Shown here: one piece after another, positions 16,216 to 25,621 of the stretch
How the letters are laid out: every line of letters starts with the position of its first letter
How positions within the stretch are numbered: the stretch's first letter is position 1
NCBI GenBank assembly: GCA_963836405.1
Contig: CAWIJL010000001.1
Span: forward strand, 62,001-126,000
Source of the DNA: CAWIJJ01 sp963836405
GTDB taxonomy: Bacteria > Acidobacteriota > Terriglobia > Bryobacterales > Bryobacteraceae
Reading direction: 5' to 3'
DNA: 64,000 bases
The notes under the pieces: model-generated
Database searches by the model: none
What the model was told of the DNA's origin: nothing
The model's input: the letters and a program-made list of their open reading frames with translations, nothing else
Made by a program: the position numbers and the translations under genes

Positions 16216-16704
16216 CTATAAAAACGCCTGGATGAGCCGGCTCTGCACCGTCTTCAGGCTGGAGTGCGCCGAATCGAGCTCGCCCACTTTCTCCTTCAAA
16301 TCCCGAAACAGGCGCGAACGTTCCACGCCGCTTTGGATCACCAGCAGCAGTTGCGCGTTGTCCCAGGGCTTCTCCAGGTATTGAAACAGAGCCACCTGGT
16401 TGATGGCCTGGATGGCGCTCTGCTTATCGGCGTGGCCGGTGAGCAGCACGCGGCTCGCTTCCGGTTGAACCTCTTTCACCTTTGCCAGAAGCTGAATTCC
16501 GTTCAGCTTCGGCATCAGGTAGTCGGAGACGGCCACGTCCACGGGCTGCTGCTCGACGAATCGCGCAGCCTCTTCCGGATCGGTAAACCCGTGAATGGCG
16601 AAATCGGTTTCGAGCTGGAGAAACGCCTTGATGCTGGTGATCACCATCTCTTCGTCATCGACGATCATGATCGTCGCTCGCCGGTTCCCGTTCTGCTCGC
16701 TCAC
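16216..16704 (-). CDS. Single-domain response regulator with C-terminal helix
   Basis: A 162-residue protein: a receiver domain (about residues 10-125) with IMIVDDEEM, the phosphoacceptor Asp61 in VAVSDYLMP, the conserved threonine in RVLLTGHAD and the lysine in QYLEKPWD. The YLEKPWD form is typical of RpfG/HD-GYP-associated receivers. A coiled-coil-like tail (about 130-155, DLKEKVGELDSAHSSL) has no output domain. It overlaps the kinase gene by four bases (ATGA), so it is the likely partner of that kinase. Confidence 0.92.
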   Translation of the reverse strand: MSEQNGNRRATIMIVDDEEMVITSIKAFLQLETDFAIHGFTDPEEAARFVEQQPVDVAVSDYLMPKLNGIQLLAKVKEVQPEASRVLLTGHADKQSAIQAINQVALFQYLEKPWDNAQLLLVIQSGVERSRLFRDLKEKVGELDSAHSSLKTVQSRLIQAFL

Positions 16705-17468
16705 GGCTCAACTCTCCTTGTGTGTTGTACGGGGATACGGATCAGGAAGGTGGTCCCGACGCCAGGCTCGCTCTCGAGTTCGATGGATCCCCCGTGCTTT
16801 ACTTCAATGATATCGCGAGCGATGGATAGGCCGAGACCAGTTCCTTCTCCGACCGGTTTGGTGGTAAAGCCCGCCTGAAATGCCTGCGACTTTTGTTCGG
16901 GGGTCATGCCGCGGCCCGTGTCGGCGATCGAGATGCAGACCTTGTCGCCTTCAAGGCGCGTGCGAACGGCGATGCGGCCTTCGCCTTCAATCGCCTGCGC
17001 GGCGTTCACCAGCAGGTTGAGAAAAACCTGGCTGAGCATCTGCGGGAAACACTCCACTTGAGGCAGGTCCTGCATTTCCGTTTCGACCGCAATGCGCTTG
17101 CGGAACTCGACCTGCGTGAGTTTGAGGGTGTCGCGAAGCAGGACATTGACATCCAGTTTTTTGACTTCCGGGCTGTCCACGCGCGAAAACGTCTTCAGTC
17201 CGCGGATCACCGACCGGATCTGTTCGCAGGCAAGCCGGTCCACCGCCGCCAGCGTGTGGCAGGTGGCGAGAATATTCCGGGCGCGCTCCAGATTCTCCGG
17301 TGTGGGGTCCGAAAGCAGCGGATCGAGCATGTCGAGCGACCGGAGAATCACCTCGTTATTCGAGAATACGGAAGCGATCGGAGTGTTGATCTCGTGCACG
17401 ATGCCGGCAAGAAGCCGGCCGATCGACGCCATCTGATGCAGTTCGTTGGCGGGCGAACTCGAGCTCAT
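16701..17468 (-). CDS. Soluble sensor histidine kinase
   Basis: A 255-residue cytosolic kinase without sensor or membrane part. It has the H-box GIVHEINTPIA with His25, an N-box NLLVNAAQAIEGEG, G1 box DTGRGM and G2 box GEGTGLGLSIARDIIE. It would receive its signal from a partner, most likely the cyclic-nucleotide-binding protein or the HEAT protein encoded upstream in the same operon. Start and stop overlap its neighbours by four bases on both sides, so stoichiometric production is implied. Confidence 0.92.
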   Translation of the reverse strand: MSSSSPANELHQMASIGRLLAGIVHEINTPIASVFSNNEVILRSLDMLDPLLSDPTPENLERARNILATCHTLAAVDRLACEQIRSVIRGLKTFSRVDSPEVKKLDVNVLLRDTLKLTQVEFRKRIAVETEMQDLPQVECFPQMLSQVFLNLLVNAAQAIEGEGRIAVRTRLEGDKVCISIADTGRGMTPEQKSQAFQAGFTTKPVGEGTGLGLSIARDIIEVKHGGSIELESEPGVGTTFLIRIPVQHTRRVEP

Positions 17469-17890
17469 TGCTCCACCAGTTTCCGGAAGCGCTTGACCAG
17501 TGTCGAAAAAATGGCGGAGGTGATCTCGCTGTTGTCCGCCAGAAGATCGTAGAAATCGTCGCGTCCGATGCGCAGGAGGCGCGTATCGTGCAGCGTCGTG
17601 GCGGTCACCGGGAGTGGATCGCTTTCATCGAACAGGGCCCATGCGCCGAGCACATCGTTCTGGCCGGCGACGTGCAACCGCTCGCCGTTGCGGCTCAGTT
17701 CGACCTCGCCGTCCACGATGACGTACAGGCCGTCGGCCGGCTTGGCGGGCTCGATGACGGCCTTGCCGGGCGGAAACTTCACCTCCCGCGCGATGGTGCC
17801 GATGCGCGCAAGTTGCTCCGGGGTGAGACTGCCGAGCAGTTCGACGGCTTCAAGGGCGATCACCTTCTCGACGATATTCAGTTCGGACAT
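17465..17890 (-). CDS. Stand-alone cyclic-nucleotide-binding domain protein
   Basis: A 141-residue protein of the CRP-like cNMP-binding fold: FPPGKAVIEPAKPADGLYVI, VDGEVELSRNG and DVLGAWALFDE. The phosphate-binding cassette (FGE...RxAxV/T in CRP) is altered to LGAWALFDESDPLPVTAT, so nucleotide binding is uncertain; the domain may be a protein adaptor. No DNA-binding domain is present. The ATG at 17890 has a GGAAGG ribosome site; an in-frame TTG lies two codons upstream. It overlaps the kinase gene by four bases and follows the HEAT protein gene by 15 bp. Confidence 0.9.
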   Translation of the reverse strand: MSELNIVEKVIALEAVELLGSLTPEQLARIGTIAREVKFPPGKAVIEPAKPADGLYVIVDGEVELSRNGERLHVAGQNDVLGAWALFDESDPLPVTATTLHDTRLLRIGRDDFYDLLADNSEITSAIFSTLVKRFRKLVEQ

Positions 17891-17905
17891 TCGCAACCTT
17901 CCTCG

Positions 17906-20659
17906 TCAGGCTGCCAGGGCGGCCTCGGCCGACCGGGCCACCTCGGACACTTCGGCCTCGGATTCCTCCGCCGCCTGGGCGATCTCCGGGGCCAGGTTCT
18001 TGAGCTTCAACTCGGCGGCCGCCGCCATGGCGCAGGCCACCAGCCACGGATCGTGCGAGCGGATCATTTCCCGGATCGCTTCCTCCGCTGTTCGGGGCTC
18101 CAGGCCGAACAGTTCGCGCCCGCGCTCGTTCAGGTTGTCCGGAGCGTCGAGCAGCGGCAGAAGAAAGCGTTTCAGGTCCCGCTCCAGGGTTGTATCCAGG
18201 AACTCGAGCGCGGCGGTAGCCTGTTCGTGGCGGTGGCTTGCCACGGCACGGTAGGCGGCGTAGATCTCCTTTGGCGGATAACGCAGTCCCAGCAGGCGGA
18301 ACAGCCGCTCCAGCGTGTTGCGGAGCCGTTCCTCGATCGTGTGGGCCATCAGGCTCACCGCGGTGTGATGCCCGTTTTCGCGCTTGCGGAAAGGCTCAAA
18401 CGCGGCGTTGAGCTGAAAATAGTAACGGGCTTCGGCCATGATCTGCGCGGTCACGAATGTGTTTTCGAAATTCAGGTTCGGCGCTTTTTCGCGCAGGCTG
18501 TTGAGGGCCTTGAGGATCGCGGACCGGATGCCCAGGTCCTGGTGTCCCACTTGGGCGAGCAGCACATCCACACTGCGCTGATGCGGGATGTTCTTGAGCA
18601 CTCGCGGAATCTGGCGGCGTATCCGCACCGTCACGGCTTCATCCTGCAGGATATCGGAAAGGGTGCCGGCGATCGCGGGGCCGTACGCGGCCAGCGCTGC
18701 AATTGCGTCCCCGCGGAGCCGCGCATTCTCCAACGCATTCACCAGGCCGTACAGATAAGCGCGGTTATGGAGAGCTCCCGCGGCCCGGCAGGCGGCCCCG
18801 GCGACCAGCGGATCGCGGTCGGCGAGCAAGCCGTGGAGAGTCTCGATGCCTTGATCTCCGCGTGCCGCAATCGCTTCGGCCGCAAGCGCACGCTGTTGCG
18901 GATCGGGCGACTGCGAAGCGCGCTTCAGCCATTCCGGTGTAATCAACTCCTCCGCCAGGCTCCGGTCCTGCCGTAGTGCTTCGAGGACACCGAGCACCAG
19001 AACCGGATTCCGATCGTCCAGCAGTTCGGCAGCCAAGTGCGTGCGGTCCGGCGCAATCGATAGCGCGTAGGGCGCCGCGGCGCGGGCCAGCCAAGGCGTC
19101 CCGGTCTGTCCCTGCGCGGCACGCACTTCGCGAATGGCCTGCTCGAGTGGTTCCTCGCGATGGCGGGCCTGGGCAATCTCGTAAATCTTCTCGCGTACCT
19201 CGCGGGCCTGAGCGCCGGCGAGGCGCAGCATGAGAGGCCCAAGGTCGTAGCGGGGCGCCTCGGCCAGCAGGCTTATTGCGTACGCCGCCTGCCTGGCATT
19301 TTCGCTTGCGGCGGTGGTTTCCAGCAGCTTGATCGTTGCCGCATCGTTGACGCTCACCCGCGCCGTCTCGAAATCCAGGCGGCGGGATTCGAAGCGTTTC
19401 CGGATGCTGGAGATGTACTCGCGCCGCGCCAGGTAACTGAAGTACATCCAGGGAACAGCCAACACCATCACGGCGGCGGAGATCCCGCGAATACCCATGT
19501 TCAAGCTGGTGGCGGTAAGGAGCAGGAGCAGGACCCCGCCCAAGCCGCGAGAAACACGGTCCACGCAGATGTCGATGAACGCCTTGATGCGATTGCGCAA
19601 TTCCTGCGGCAGCGGCATGTAGAGCAGTTCCATGCCGGTCCGGTTCAGCGTGTACCGGGTTGCCGCCTCCATCAGGCGGACGGCGCTCGCGCTCTGAAGG
19701 CTGGGCGCGCTTACCGTGGCCACCGAAGAAAGCAGGATCGTCGCCGGGGCTATCTGGAGCGTCCCTCCCACGCCGAAGCGCTGCACCACGAATCCCGTCA
19801 CGAAGAGCTGAAACACGAACTCCGTCAGGTTCAAATACAGTCCGTAGAACTTTCCGAAGAACGCCGTCAGCTCATCGCCCTTGTGCGCTCCGATGGCGGT
19901 CACCTGAAACACGTACTCGACGAAGGTGTCCACCAGGTACATAGCCACCATGATGGCGATGATGACTTGCAGGTGGCGGATCCGTCCGATATCGCGGATC
20001 ATACCGACGAAAGAGAAATCGGTGTCCTTGGCATCCGCCGCGCGCGCCGACTGGATCGTGCGCGGGGCCTTGGAGTTCGCGACCCGGTAGGCAATGTAGG
20101 CGAGGACCACCATAGCGGCGCTGGCCAACAGCAGATTTCGCGTTCCCACCAACAACGCCGTCCGGCTGGTAAATTCCCCCCCGGTGGCGGCCCCCAGGAC
20201 CATCCCCATCCCCAGCAGCGGATACAGCCGTTTGGCCTCGCGCGCATCGAAGAGGTTGCTCGCCACCAGCCATCCCTGCGAAACCAGCACGATGCTGAAC
20301 AGGCTCACGAACACGTTCAGCACGTACACCATCAAAGGCAGGTGAATCAGGGCCCACATCCCCACCAGGCAGAACACGGAGAGCGACATGGTGAAAAGAA
20401 CCGCGACTCGCAGCGAAGCCCTGGCCGCAAGCTTGCTATACAGGTAAGCGAACACCCCGCCGAACGCGGCGATCAGGATGTAGAGCCATGGCAGCTTGTC
20501 GATGTCGAATCGCGTCAGAAACATCGAACGCGACACCGGTTTCAGGATGTAATAAGCAAAGAGGACAAAGAGCAGGTAGAAGAACATCGACCAGGTACGA
20601 AGGTGTTCGCCCGGTCTGATATCGAACATTTGACGGCGAAGTGAGCGCAGGTGGTTCAT
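17906..20659 (-). CDS. Nucleotide-transporter-like membrane protein with C-terminal HEAT repeats
   Basis: A 917-residue protein. The first about 420 residues form 10-12 transmembrane helices (MFFYLLFVLFAYYILKPVSR, LYILIAAFGGVFAYLYSKLA, IIAIMVAMYLVDTFVEYVF) of the MFS-like NTT/ADP-ATP translocase type, as seen in free-living bacteria fused to HEAT domains. Residues about 450-900 are HEAT/Armadillo-like helices (LAAELLDDRNPVLVLGVLEAL, PLVAGAACRAAGALHN, HQDLGIRSAILKALNSLRE). The frame runs upstream to 20743, but ATG at 20659 gives the natural start. It heads an operon with a cNMP-domain protein, kinase and response regulator, so it may be a sensor/scaffold rather than a nucleotide exchanger. Substrate residues cannot be judged by eye. 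Confidence 0.85.
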   Translation of the reverse strand: MNHLRSLRRQMFDIRPGEHLRTWSMFFYLLFVLFAYYILKPVSRSMFLTRFDIDKLPWLYILIAAFGGVFAYLYSKLAARASLRVAVLFTMSLSVFCLVGMWALIHLPLMVYVLNVFVSLFSIVLVSQGWLVASNLFDAREAKRLYPLLGMGMVLGAATGGEFTSRTALLVGTRNLLLASAAMVVLAYIAYRVANSKAPRTIQSARAADAKDTDFSFVGMIRDIGRIRHLQVIIAIMVAMYLVDTFVEYVFQVTAIGAHKGDELTAFFGKFYGLYLNLTEFVFQLFVTGFVVQRFGVGGTLQIAPATILLSSVATVSAPSLQSASAVRLMEAATRYTLNRTGMELLYMPLPQELRNRIKAFIDICVDRVSRGLGGVLLLLLTATSLNMGIRGISAAVMVLAVPWMYFSYLARREYISSIRKRFESRRLDFETARVSVNDAATIKLLETTAASENARQAAYAISLLAEAPRYDLGPLMLRLAGAQAREVREKIYEIAQARHREEPLEQAIREVRAAQGQTGTPWLARAAAPYALSIAPDRTHLAAELLDDRNPVLVLGVLEALRQDRSLAEELITPEWLKRASQSPDPQQRALAAEAIAARGDQGIETLHGLLADRDPLVAGAACRAAGALHNRAYLYGLVNALENARLRGDAIAALAAYGPAIAGTLSDILQDEAVTVRIRRQIPRVLKNIPHQRSVDVLLAQVGHQDLGIRSAILKALNSLREKAPNLNFENTFVTAQIMAEARYYFQLNAAFEPFRKRENGHHTAVSLMAHTIEERLRNTLERLFRLLGLRYPPKEIYAAYRAVASHRHEQATAALEFLDTTLERDLKRFLLPLLDAPDNLNERGRELFGLEPRTAEEAIREMIRSHDPWLVACAMAAAAELKLKNLAPEIAQAAEESEAEVSEVARSAEAALAA

Positions 20660-20676
20660 TTTATCTCGGAAGCTGA

Positions 20677-22089
20677 GTGCAATTGGCACACCAAAGTAGC
20701 GGCAAAATAACGAGAAATGAGATCGGAATCCTGGTCTTTCCAAGAGACGAAGCCGAACCGCGATTCCACGACTACATCACCCGGTTGAGCCATTCCACGG
20801 TACAGGTTGTGGCTCTGGTCGAAATCAGCATCGCCGTTTTGCTGCACGCCGGCTGGCTCGCGATGGGCACAGGTTCGCCAGGGGCACTGACCGGACAGAC
20901 CGCGGCACTGTTGGCGATCGGAGCGCTGACCTTCGTTCTGGCGCGGACCGCCTGGAGCAGGCGGCATCCCCGGCTTCTGACCGGAATTTCCGTGTGGTTT
21001 GCGGCCGCCGCCCTTCTGTGGAGCGCGATGTTGCAGCCCGATCTCAGTCATGCAGACCAGCACACCCTGGCTGGGGCGATTCTACTTGTACTAACCGCCA
21101 CAGCCGTGACCCCATTCCTTCCCTGGCATGCCTTGTCACTCGGTTTGGCCGTGGAAGGTATGTACATTCTAACCTGCGAACTTGCGGCACATTGGGAAAT
21201 TTCGTCCATTGGAGCGGCTGGTGGCGCGCATGACGTTTTATTGATCATGCTTTCGTTGCTGGCAGCGGGAATCGCGGCTGCAAACTACGGCCACCGGAGA
21301 GCGGAGTACGCGGCGACCCAGCATGCCGTACGGGTGGCCGAAACTTTGACCGGCGCCCAGTTGCGGGCGCAACTCGCGGAAAACGCCATCTCCGTAGGCA
21401 AGATGGCCGCAGCCCTCAGCCACGAGATCAATTCGCCAATGGGAGCGTTACGGAGTTCCATCGACACCCTGCTGGCGCTCACCGACCGCCTGGCGGATTG
21501 CCCCTCCGAGAAGCGCGACCAGCTGCAAAAGACGCGCGCCGAATTGAAGCTCTCCATTAGCGAATCGGCCGAGCGCATCGACCAGGTGACCCAGCGCCTG
21601 CGGCGTTTTGTGAGCCTGGAAGAGGCCGAATTGAAATCGGCCGACATCAACGAACTGCTCGCCGATGTGGCCCTGCTGCACCAGGAACGGTTGGACAAGG
21701 GGCACGTGCGCCTCGAGTTCAACCTGCAAAAGTCGCTGCCGCCCCTGATCTGCCGCCCGCAGTTGCTCACGGCAGCCTTCTCGAGCGTTCTCAGCAATGC
21801 CATCGAGGCCCTGAACGGCGACGGCCGCGTTTCGATCGAGACCCGGGGCCGCGGTGACGAAGTGGAAATCGCCTTTCGCGACAACGGCCGGGGCATGAAT
21901 CCCGCCGACGTGGAGACCATTTTCGACCCGAGTTTCAAGGTAGCGGGAAGCCGGGTATCGAGCGGCAACTGGAGCCTGTTCAATTCCCGCCAGATCGTCT
22001 ACGAGCACGGCGGCGAGATCCTGGTGCATACCGCGGAAGGCGAGGGCACACTGGTACTGATCAGGCTGCCCCTGGCCGGCGCGGGCTAA
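20677..22089 (+). CDS. Membrane sensor histidine kinase, divergent to the HEAT protein operon
   Basis: A 470-residue kinase with about six N-terminal transmembrane helices (residues about 42-205), a cytosolic linker, the H-box ALSHEINSPMGAL with His249, an N-box SSVLSNAIEALNGDG and G1 box DNGRGM. The G2 region reads GNWSLFNSRQIVYEHGGEI, so the usual GxGLGL glycine run is lost and ATP-lid function may be changed. The GTG at 20677 is the first possible start and lies only 17 bp from the divergent ATG at 20659, so the true start may be further downstream. The soluble part resembles the kinase at 16701-17468, which suggests a related signalling circuit. Confidence 0.82.
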   Translation: MQLAHQSSGKITRNEIGILVFPRDEAEPRFHDYITRLSHSTVQVVALVEISIAVLLHAGWLAMGTGSPGALTGQTAALLAIGALTFVLARTAWSRRHPRLLTGISVWFAAAALLWSAMLQPDLSHADQHTLAGAILLVLTATAVTPFLPWHALSLGLAVEGMYILTCELAAHWEISSIGAAGGAHDVLLIMLSLLAAGIAAANYGHRRAEYAATQHAVRVAETLTGAQLRAQLAENAISVGKMAAALSHEINSPMGALRSSIDTLLALTDRLADCPSEKRDQLQKTRAELKLSISESAERIDQVTQRLRRFVSLEEAELKSADINELLADVALLHQERLDKGHVRLEFNLQKSLPPLICRPQLLTAAFSSVLSNAIEALNGDGRVSIETRGRGDEVEIAFRDNGRGMNPADVETIFDPSFKVAGSRVSSGNWSLFNSRQIVYEHGGEILVHTAEGEGTLVLIRLPLAGAG

Positions 22090-22138
22090 TTCCGGAACTT
22101 CGCTGCCGTCCTATTCGTTTGAGGCTAAAGGAGCCCTG

Positions 22139-24580
22139 ATGAACACTCTCTGGCGCGACATCCGGTTCGCCCTCCGCGGGTTTGCCGTAAACCGCGGATT
22201 TACCGCCGCGGTGGCGGTTTCCATAGCACTCGGGATAGCGGCGAACACCACGGTCTTCACCATGGTGAACGCCCTGCTGCTGGGCGATATGCCTGTTCCC
22301 GAGCCCGAACGCGTGGTGGCCTTTTCCGGCGGACGCACGTTCTCGTGGCAGGATTACCGGGATTATCGCGAGCAGACCAAGACGGTGTTCGAGGATGTTT
22401 CGGCGCACTTTGTGCTGGTGCCCGCCAGTGTGGGCGGACATGGCGAACCGGAGCGGGTGTGGGGGCAGTTGGCGGACGCAGCTTTCTTTTCGAGCGTAGG
22501 CGTGCCCGTGCGGCTGGGCCGCGGCATTCTTCCCTCTGAGGACTCAGAGACCGGCGGATCGCCAGTGGTTGTGCTCAGCGATGCCCTCTGGCGGCGCCGC
22601 TTCGCCGCGGATCCCGCGGTGGTGGGCCGATCAATCGTACTCAATAACAGCCGGTATTCGGTAATCGGCGTGACCCCTCCCGGCTTTCACGGCATAATTC
22701 GCGGATTCACCAGCGAATTCTGGGTGCCGCTGGCCATGGCCGACCAGATCATGCCGGACCTGCACACCGCCGACATGAAAGGGCAGCGCAATTCGCAGTG
22801 GCTGGAACTGCTGGCGCGGCTGCGGCCGGGCGTCACGCGCGAGCAGGCCGAGGCGGCCGTGAACACGGTGAAGCAGCGCCTCGAGAGCGAGTATCGCAAG
22901 GGGCTGAAGCCGCGGCCCCCGATCACGCTCACCACGTCAGTGACATTTCCGGGCATCGAGAATGGCGCCATGGGCGCGGCCGCGGTCCTCATGGCCGTCA
23001 CCGGCCTGGTGCTGCTGATTGCCTGCGTCAACGTGGCGGGCCTGCTGCTGGCGCGCGCTACCGTTCGCGCCCGCGAGATCGGCATCCGCATGGCAATCGG
23101 GGCCGGCCGCGGCCGCATCGTCCGGCAACTCCTGACCGAGAGTGTGCTGCTCTCGCTCGCCGGCGCGGCGGGAGGTTTTCTGCTCGCCTATGCGGCCACC
23201 CGGGCGATTGCCGGCTTCGAACTCCCCCTGCCCGTGCCGATCGTATTCGATTTCCGCATGGACCTGCGCGTGGTGCTCTTCACCGGCGCCCTCGCCGTGG
23301 CTACTGGAGTTCTGTTCGGCCTCGCCCCGGCGATTCGAGCGACGCGCCCGAACCTGGTGGGGGCGCTCAAGAATGAGACGCCGCAACTGGCAGGCGTCCG
23401 GCGGTTCGGCATGAGAGACCTGCTCGTGCTGGCGCAGGTCGCGCTGTCGCTGGTGCTGCTGGTGAGTGCCGGCCTGTTCGTGCGCAGCTTGCAGAAAGCA
23501 TCTTCCATCGACCTAGGCATGCGCACGGAGGGCATCACCATGCTGGCGGTGGATCCGAAACTTCATCATTACTCGCCGGAGCGGACCCGGCAGTTGGTCT
23601 CCGAACTGCGCGCCGGCATCTCCGCCCTGCCTGGCGTAGAGTCGGTCACTTTCGCCGACAGCCTGCCGCTCAGCCTCGGCGGCACGTCCTTCGGTTTCCA
23701 CGCTCCCGGCGTCAAGGACGAGGTATCGGCCGACGTCTACCGGGTGGGCGCAGGCTATTTTTCCACTCTCGGCATCCCGCTCCGCAGGGGCCGCGATTTC
23801 GATCTTCACCGGGACACCGGTCGCACCGTGATCTTGAATGAGGAAGCGGCCCTGCACCTGTTTCCCAATCAGGACCCCCTCGGCCGGCAGATCGAAGCCG
23901 ATTCGACTCCCGGAAATCCCAAGCAGTTGTACGAGGTGGTCGGCGTGGTGAAGAATTCCAAGTCGCGCACGCTGGCGGAGAACACAGCCGCCTCCGCATA
24001 CTTTTTTCTCGAGCCCAAGCCCGAGGACGCAATTAGCTTCTACGGCATCAGCGTGCTGGTTCGGGGCCGCGGGCCGTCCGGTCCGATGCAGGGGGCGTTG
24101 CGCAACCGCATCCACGCTCTCGATCCGAACCTGGCGATCTTCAATGCCGAGACGATGGCGGAACATGTCGATAAATCCTTGCTGCTGCCGCGCCTTTGCG
24201 CCACCTTGCTGGGAATCTTCGGGGTGGTCGGAGTGGTGCTGGCCGCCGTCGGCCTCTATGGCGTGATGAGCTTCACAGCCCGCGCACGGACGCGCGAAAT
24301 CGGAATCCGGATGGCGCTGGGAGCCCAGCCCGCCAGCGTGCTTCGCCTGATCACCGCGCAGGGCGTCCTGCTGGTTGGAATCGGGCTGGCTGTTGGCCTG
24401 GCCGTTTCTTTCGCGCTGACACGATTCGCGGCAAGCCTGCTCTACGGCGTGAGCCCAACGGATGCGCTTACGTTTGTCGCCGTACCTTTCGTAATGGTGG
24501 CGGTGGCGGCGGTGGCGGTTTTGATCCCGGCGCGCCGCGCCTCCCGCATAGATCCCTTAAAGGCGCTGCGTTGCGACTGA
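22139..24580 (+). CDS. ADOP-type orphan ABC-transporter permease (MacB/FtsX fold)
   Basis: An 813-residue permease with two MacB-PCD/FtsX units. It begins MNTLWRDIRFALRGFAVNRG followed by a transmembrane helix and a periplasmic domain with DYRDYREQTKTVFEDVSAH. FtsX helices follow at about 280-430 and again at 690-805 (ARTREIGIRMALGAQPASVL, the typical signature present in both halves). There is no ATPase gene next to it. This matches the acidobacterial duplicated orphan permease family, very abundant in Solibacter-like genomes. A ribosome site AAAGGAG precedes the ATG. Role: possibly macrolide/peptide export or lipoprotein handling with an unlinked ATPase. Confidence 0.92.
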   Translation: MNTLWRDIRFALRGFAVNRGFTAAVAVSIALGIAANTTVFTMVNALLLGDMPVPEPERVVAFSGGRTFSWQDYRDYREQTKTVFEDVSAHFVLVPASVGGHGEPERVWGQLADAAFFSSVGVPVRLGRGILPSEDSETGGSPVVVLSDALWRRRFAADPAVVGRSIVLNNSRYSVIGVTPPGFHGIIRGFTSEFWVPLAMADQIMPDLHTADMKGQRNSQWLELLARLRPGVTREQAEAAVNTVKQRLESEYRKGLKPRPPITLTTSVTFPGIENGAMGAAAVLMAVTGLVLLIACVNVAGLLLARATVRAREIGIRMAIGAGRGRIVRQLLTESVLLSLAGAAGGFLLAYAATRAIAGFELPLPVPIVFDFRMDLRVVLFTGALAVATGVLFGLAPAIRATRPNLVGALKNETPQLAGVRRFGMRDLLVLAQVALSLVLLVSAGLFVRSLQKASSIDLGMRTEGITMLAVDPKLHHYSPERTRQLVSELRAGISALPGVESVTFADSLPLSLGGTSFGFHAPGVKDEVSADVYRVGAGYFSTLGIPLRRGRDFDLHRDTGRTVILNEEAALHLFPNQDPLGRQIEADSTPGNPKQLYEVVGVVKNSKSRTLAENTAASAYFFLEPKPEDAISFYGISVLVRGRGPSGPMQGALRNRIHALDPNLAIFNAETMAEHVDKSLLLPRLCATLLGIFGVVGVVLAAVGLYGVMSFTARARTREIGIRMALGAQPASVLRLITAQGVLLVGIGLAVGLAVSFALTRFAASLLYGVSPTDALTFVAVPFVMVAVAAVAVLIPARRASRIDPLKALRCD

Positions 24581-24613
24581 GCCCTCACCTGCCGGCAATG
24601 CGTTAATAGAAGA

Positions 24614-25609
24614 GTGCGGGAAATTCTGATCGCGGGTGGAGGACCGGCAGGGGCGGCTGCCGCCCTGGCGGCGCGACTGGAAGGCGCCCCGGTGCGCGTG
24701 CTCGAACGGACCGTCTCGCCGCGGCACAAAGTGTGCGGCGAGTTCCTCTCGCCGGGCGTGGAGCCTCTCCTCGAAGCTCTCGGAATCCACTCGGGCTTCC
24801 TGGCTCTGGGCCCCAATCGGATCCGCCGGGGAATTCTGCACTTGGGCCGCTTTGAACGCCGGTGGATACTGCCGGAACCCGCCTGGGGATTGAGCCGCCT
24901 CGCTCTCGACCGGCTCATGCTCTCGAGTGCGGCCCTCGCCGGCGCCCTCGTCGAGCGGGGGACCGCCTGCCACGAAGTCCCCACCATCCTGGCTGCCGGC
25001 CGCCCATCCGGAGACCGCTCGCGCGACCGGCTCTTCGGCTTCAAATCCCATTTCGAAGGCCCGGTGGACGATAGTGTGGAATTGTTTTTCGACGCCCACG
25101 ACTACGCCGGCGTGAGCGGCATCGAAGAGCGGATGACCAACGTGTGCGGTATCGCACGCGAGTCGTTGCTGCGGCGCAGCGGCTTCGATTTTGACGTTCA
25201 CATCCGGCGCTCCCCTTCGCTGGCGCGCCGGCTCGAACCGCTGCGCCGCATGATGCCCTGGATTGTAACGGGGCCTCTCTCCTTCGCTCCGCCGCCCGCG
25301 GAAGCGGCATCGGGGCCCTATCCCGCCGGAGACGCCCTGGGCTTCGTGGATCCGTTCACCGGCTCAGGCATCTTGAACGCAATTGCCAGCGGGCGAATGG
25401 CCGGAATCGCCGCCGCGCGGGAAATTCCCCTGGCGGAGTACATCGCAGCCTCGCGCCGGCTGCTCGGCCGGCCTTTCTTCGTCGCCTCGGTCCTGCGCCG
25501 CCTGACGGAGCGCCATGAACTCTGGTGGCTGGCGCCGTTGCTTCCCGCCGGGGCGATATTTCGCTACACCCGCATGAGACAACCCACGCCGCTTTTGGCG
25601 CGTCTATGA
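24614..25609 (+). CDS. FAD-dependent oxidoreductase, geranylgeranyl-reductase-like
   Basis: A 331-residue flavoprotein with GGGPAGAAAALAAR (dinucleotide-binding loop) at the start, the VCGEFLSPG motif typical of the geranylgeranyl reductase/halogenase-like flavoproteins, and the second FAD motif PAGDALGFVDPFTGSGILNA. The protein is short by about 40-60 residues relative to many members, the middle segment being reduced. Start is a GTG at 24614. It follows the ADOP gene by 33 bp and precedes the BsuPI-domain gene by 12 bp. The family reduces isoprenoid or polyketide double bonds; the substrate here is unknown. Confidence 0.85.
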   Translation: MREILIAGGGPAGAAAALAARLEGAPVRVLERTVSPRHKVCGEFLSPGVEPLLEALGIHSGFLALGPNRIRRGILHLGRFERRWILPEPAWGLSRLALDRLMLSSAALAGALVERGTACHEVPTILAAGRPSGDRSRDRLFGFKSHFEGPVDDSVELFFDAHDYAGVSGIEERMTNVCGIARESLLRRSGFDFDVHIRRSPSLARRLEPLRRMMPWIVTGPLSFAPPPAEAASGPYPAGDALGFVDPFTGSGILNAIASGRMAGIAAAREIPLAEYIAASRRLLGRPFFVASVLRRLTERHELWWLAPLLPAGAIFRYTRMRQPTPLLARL

Positions 25610-25621
25610 ATTAGGAGCCCT

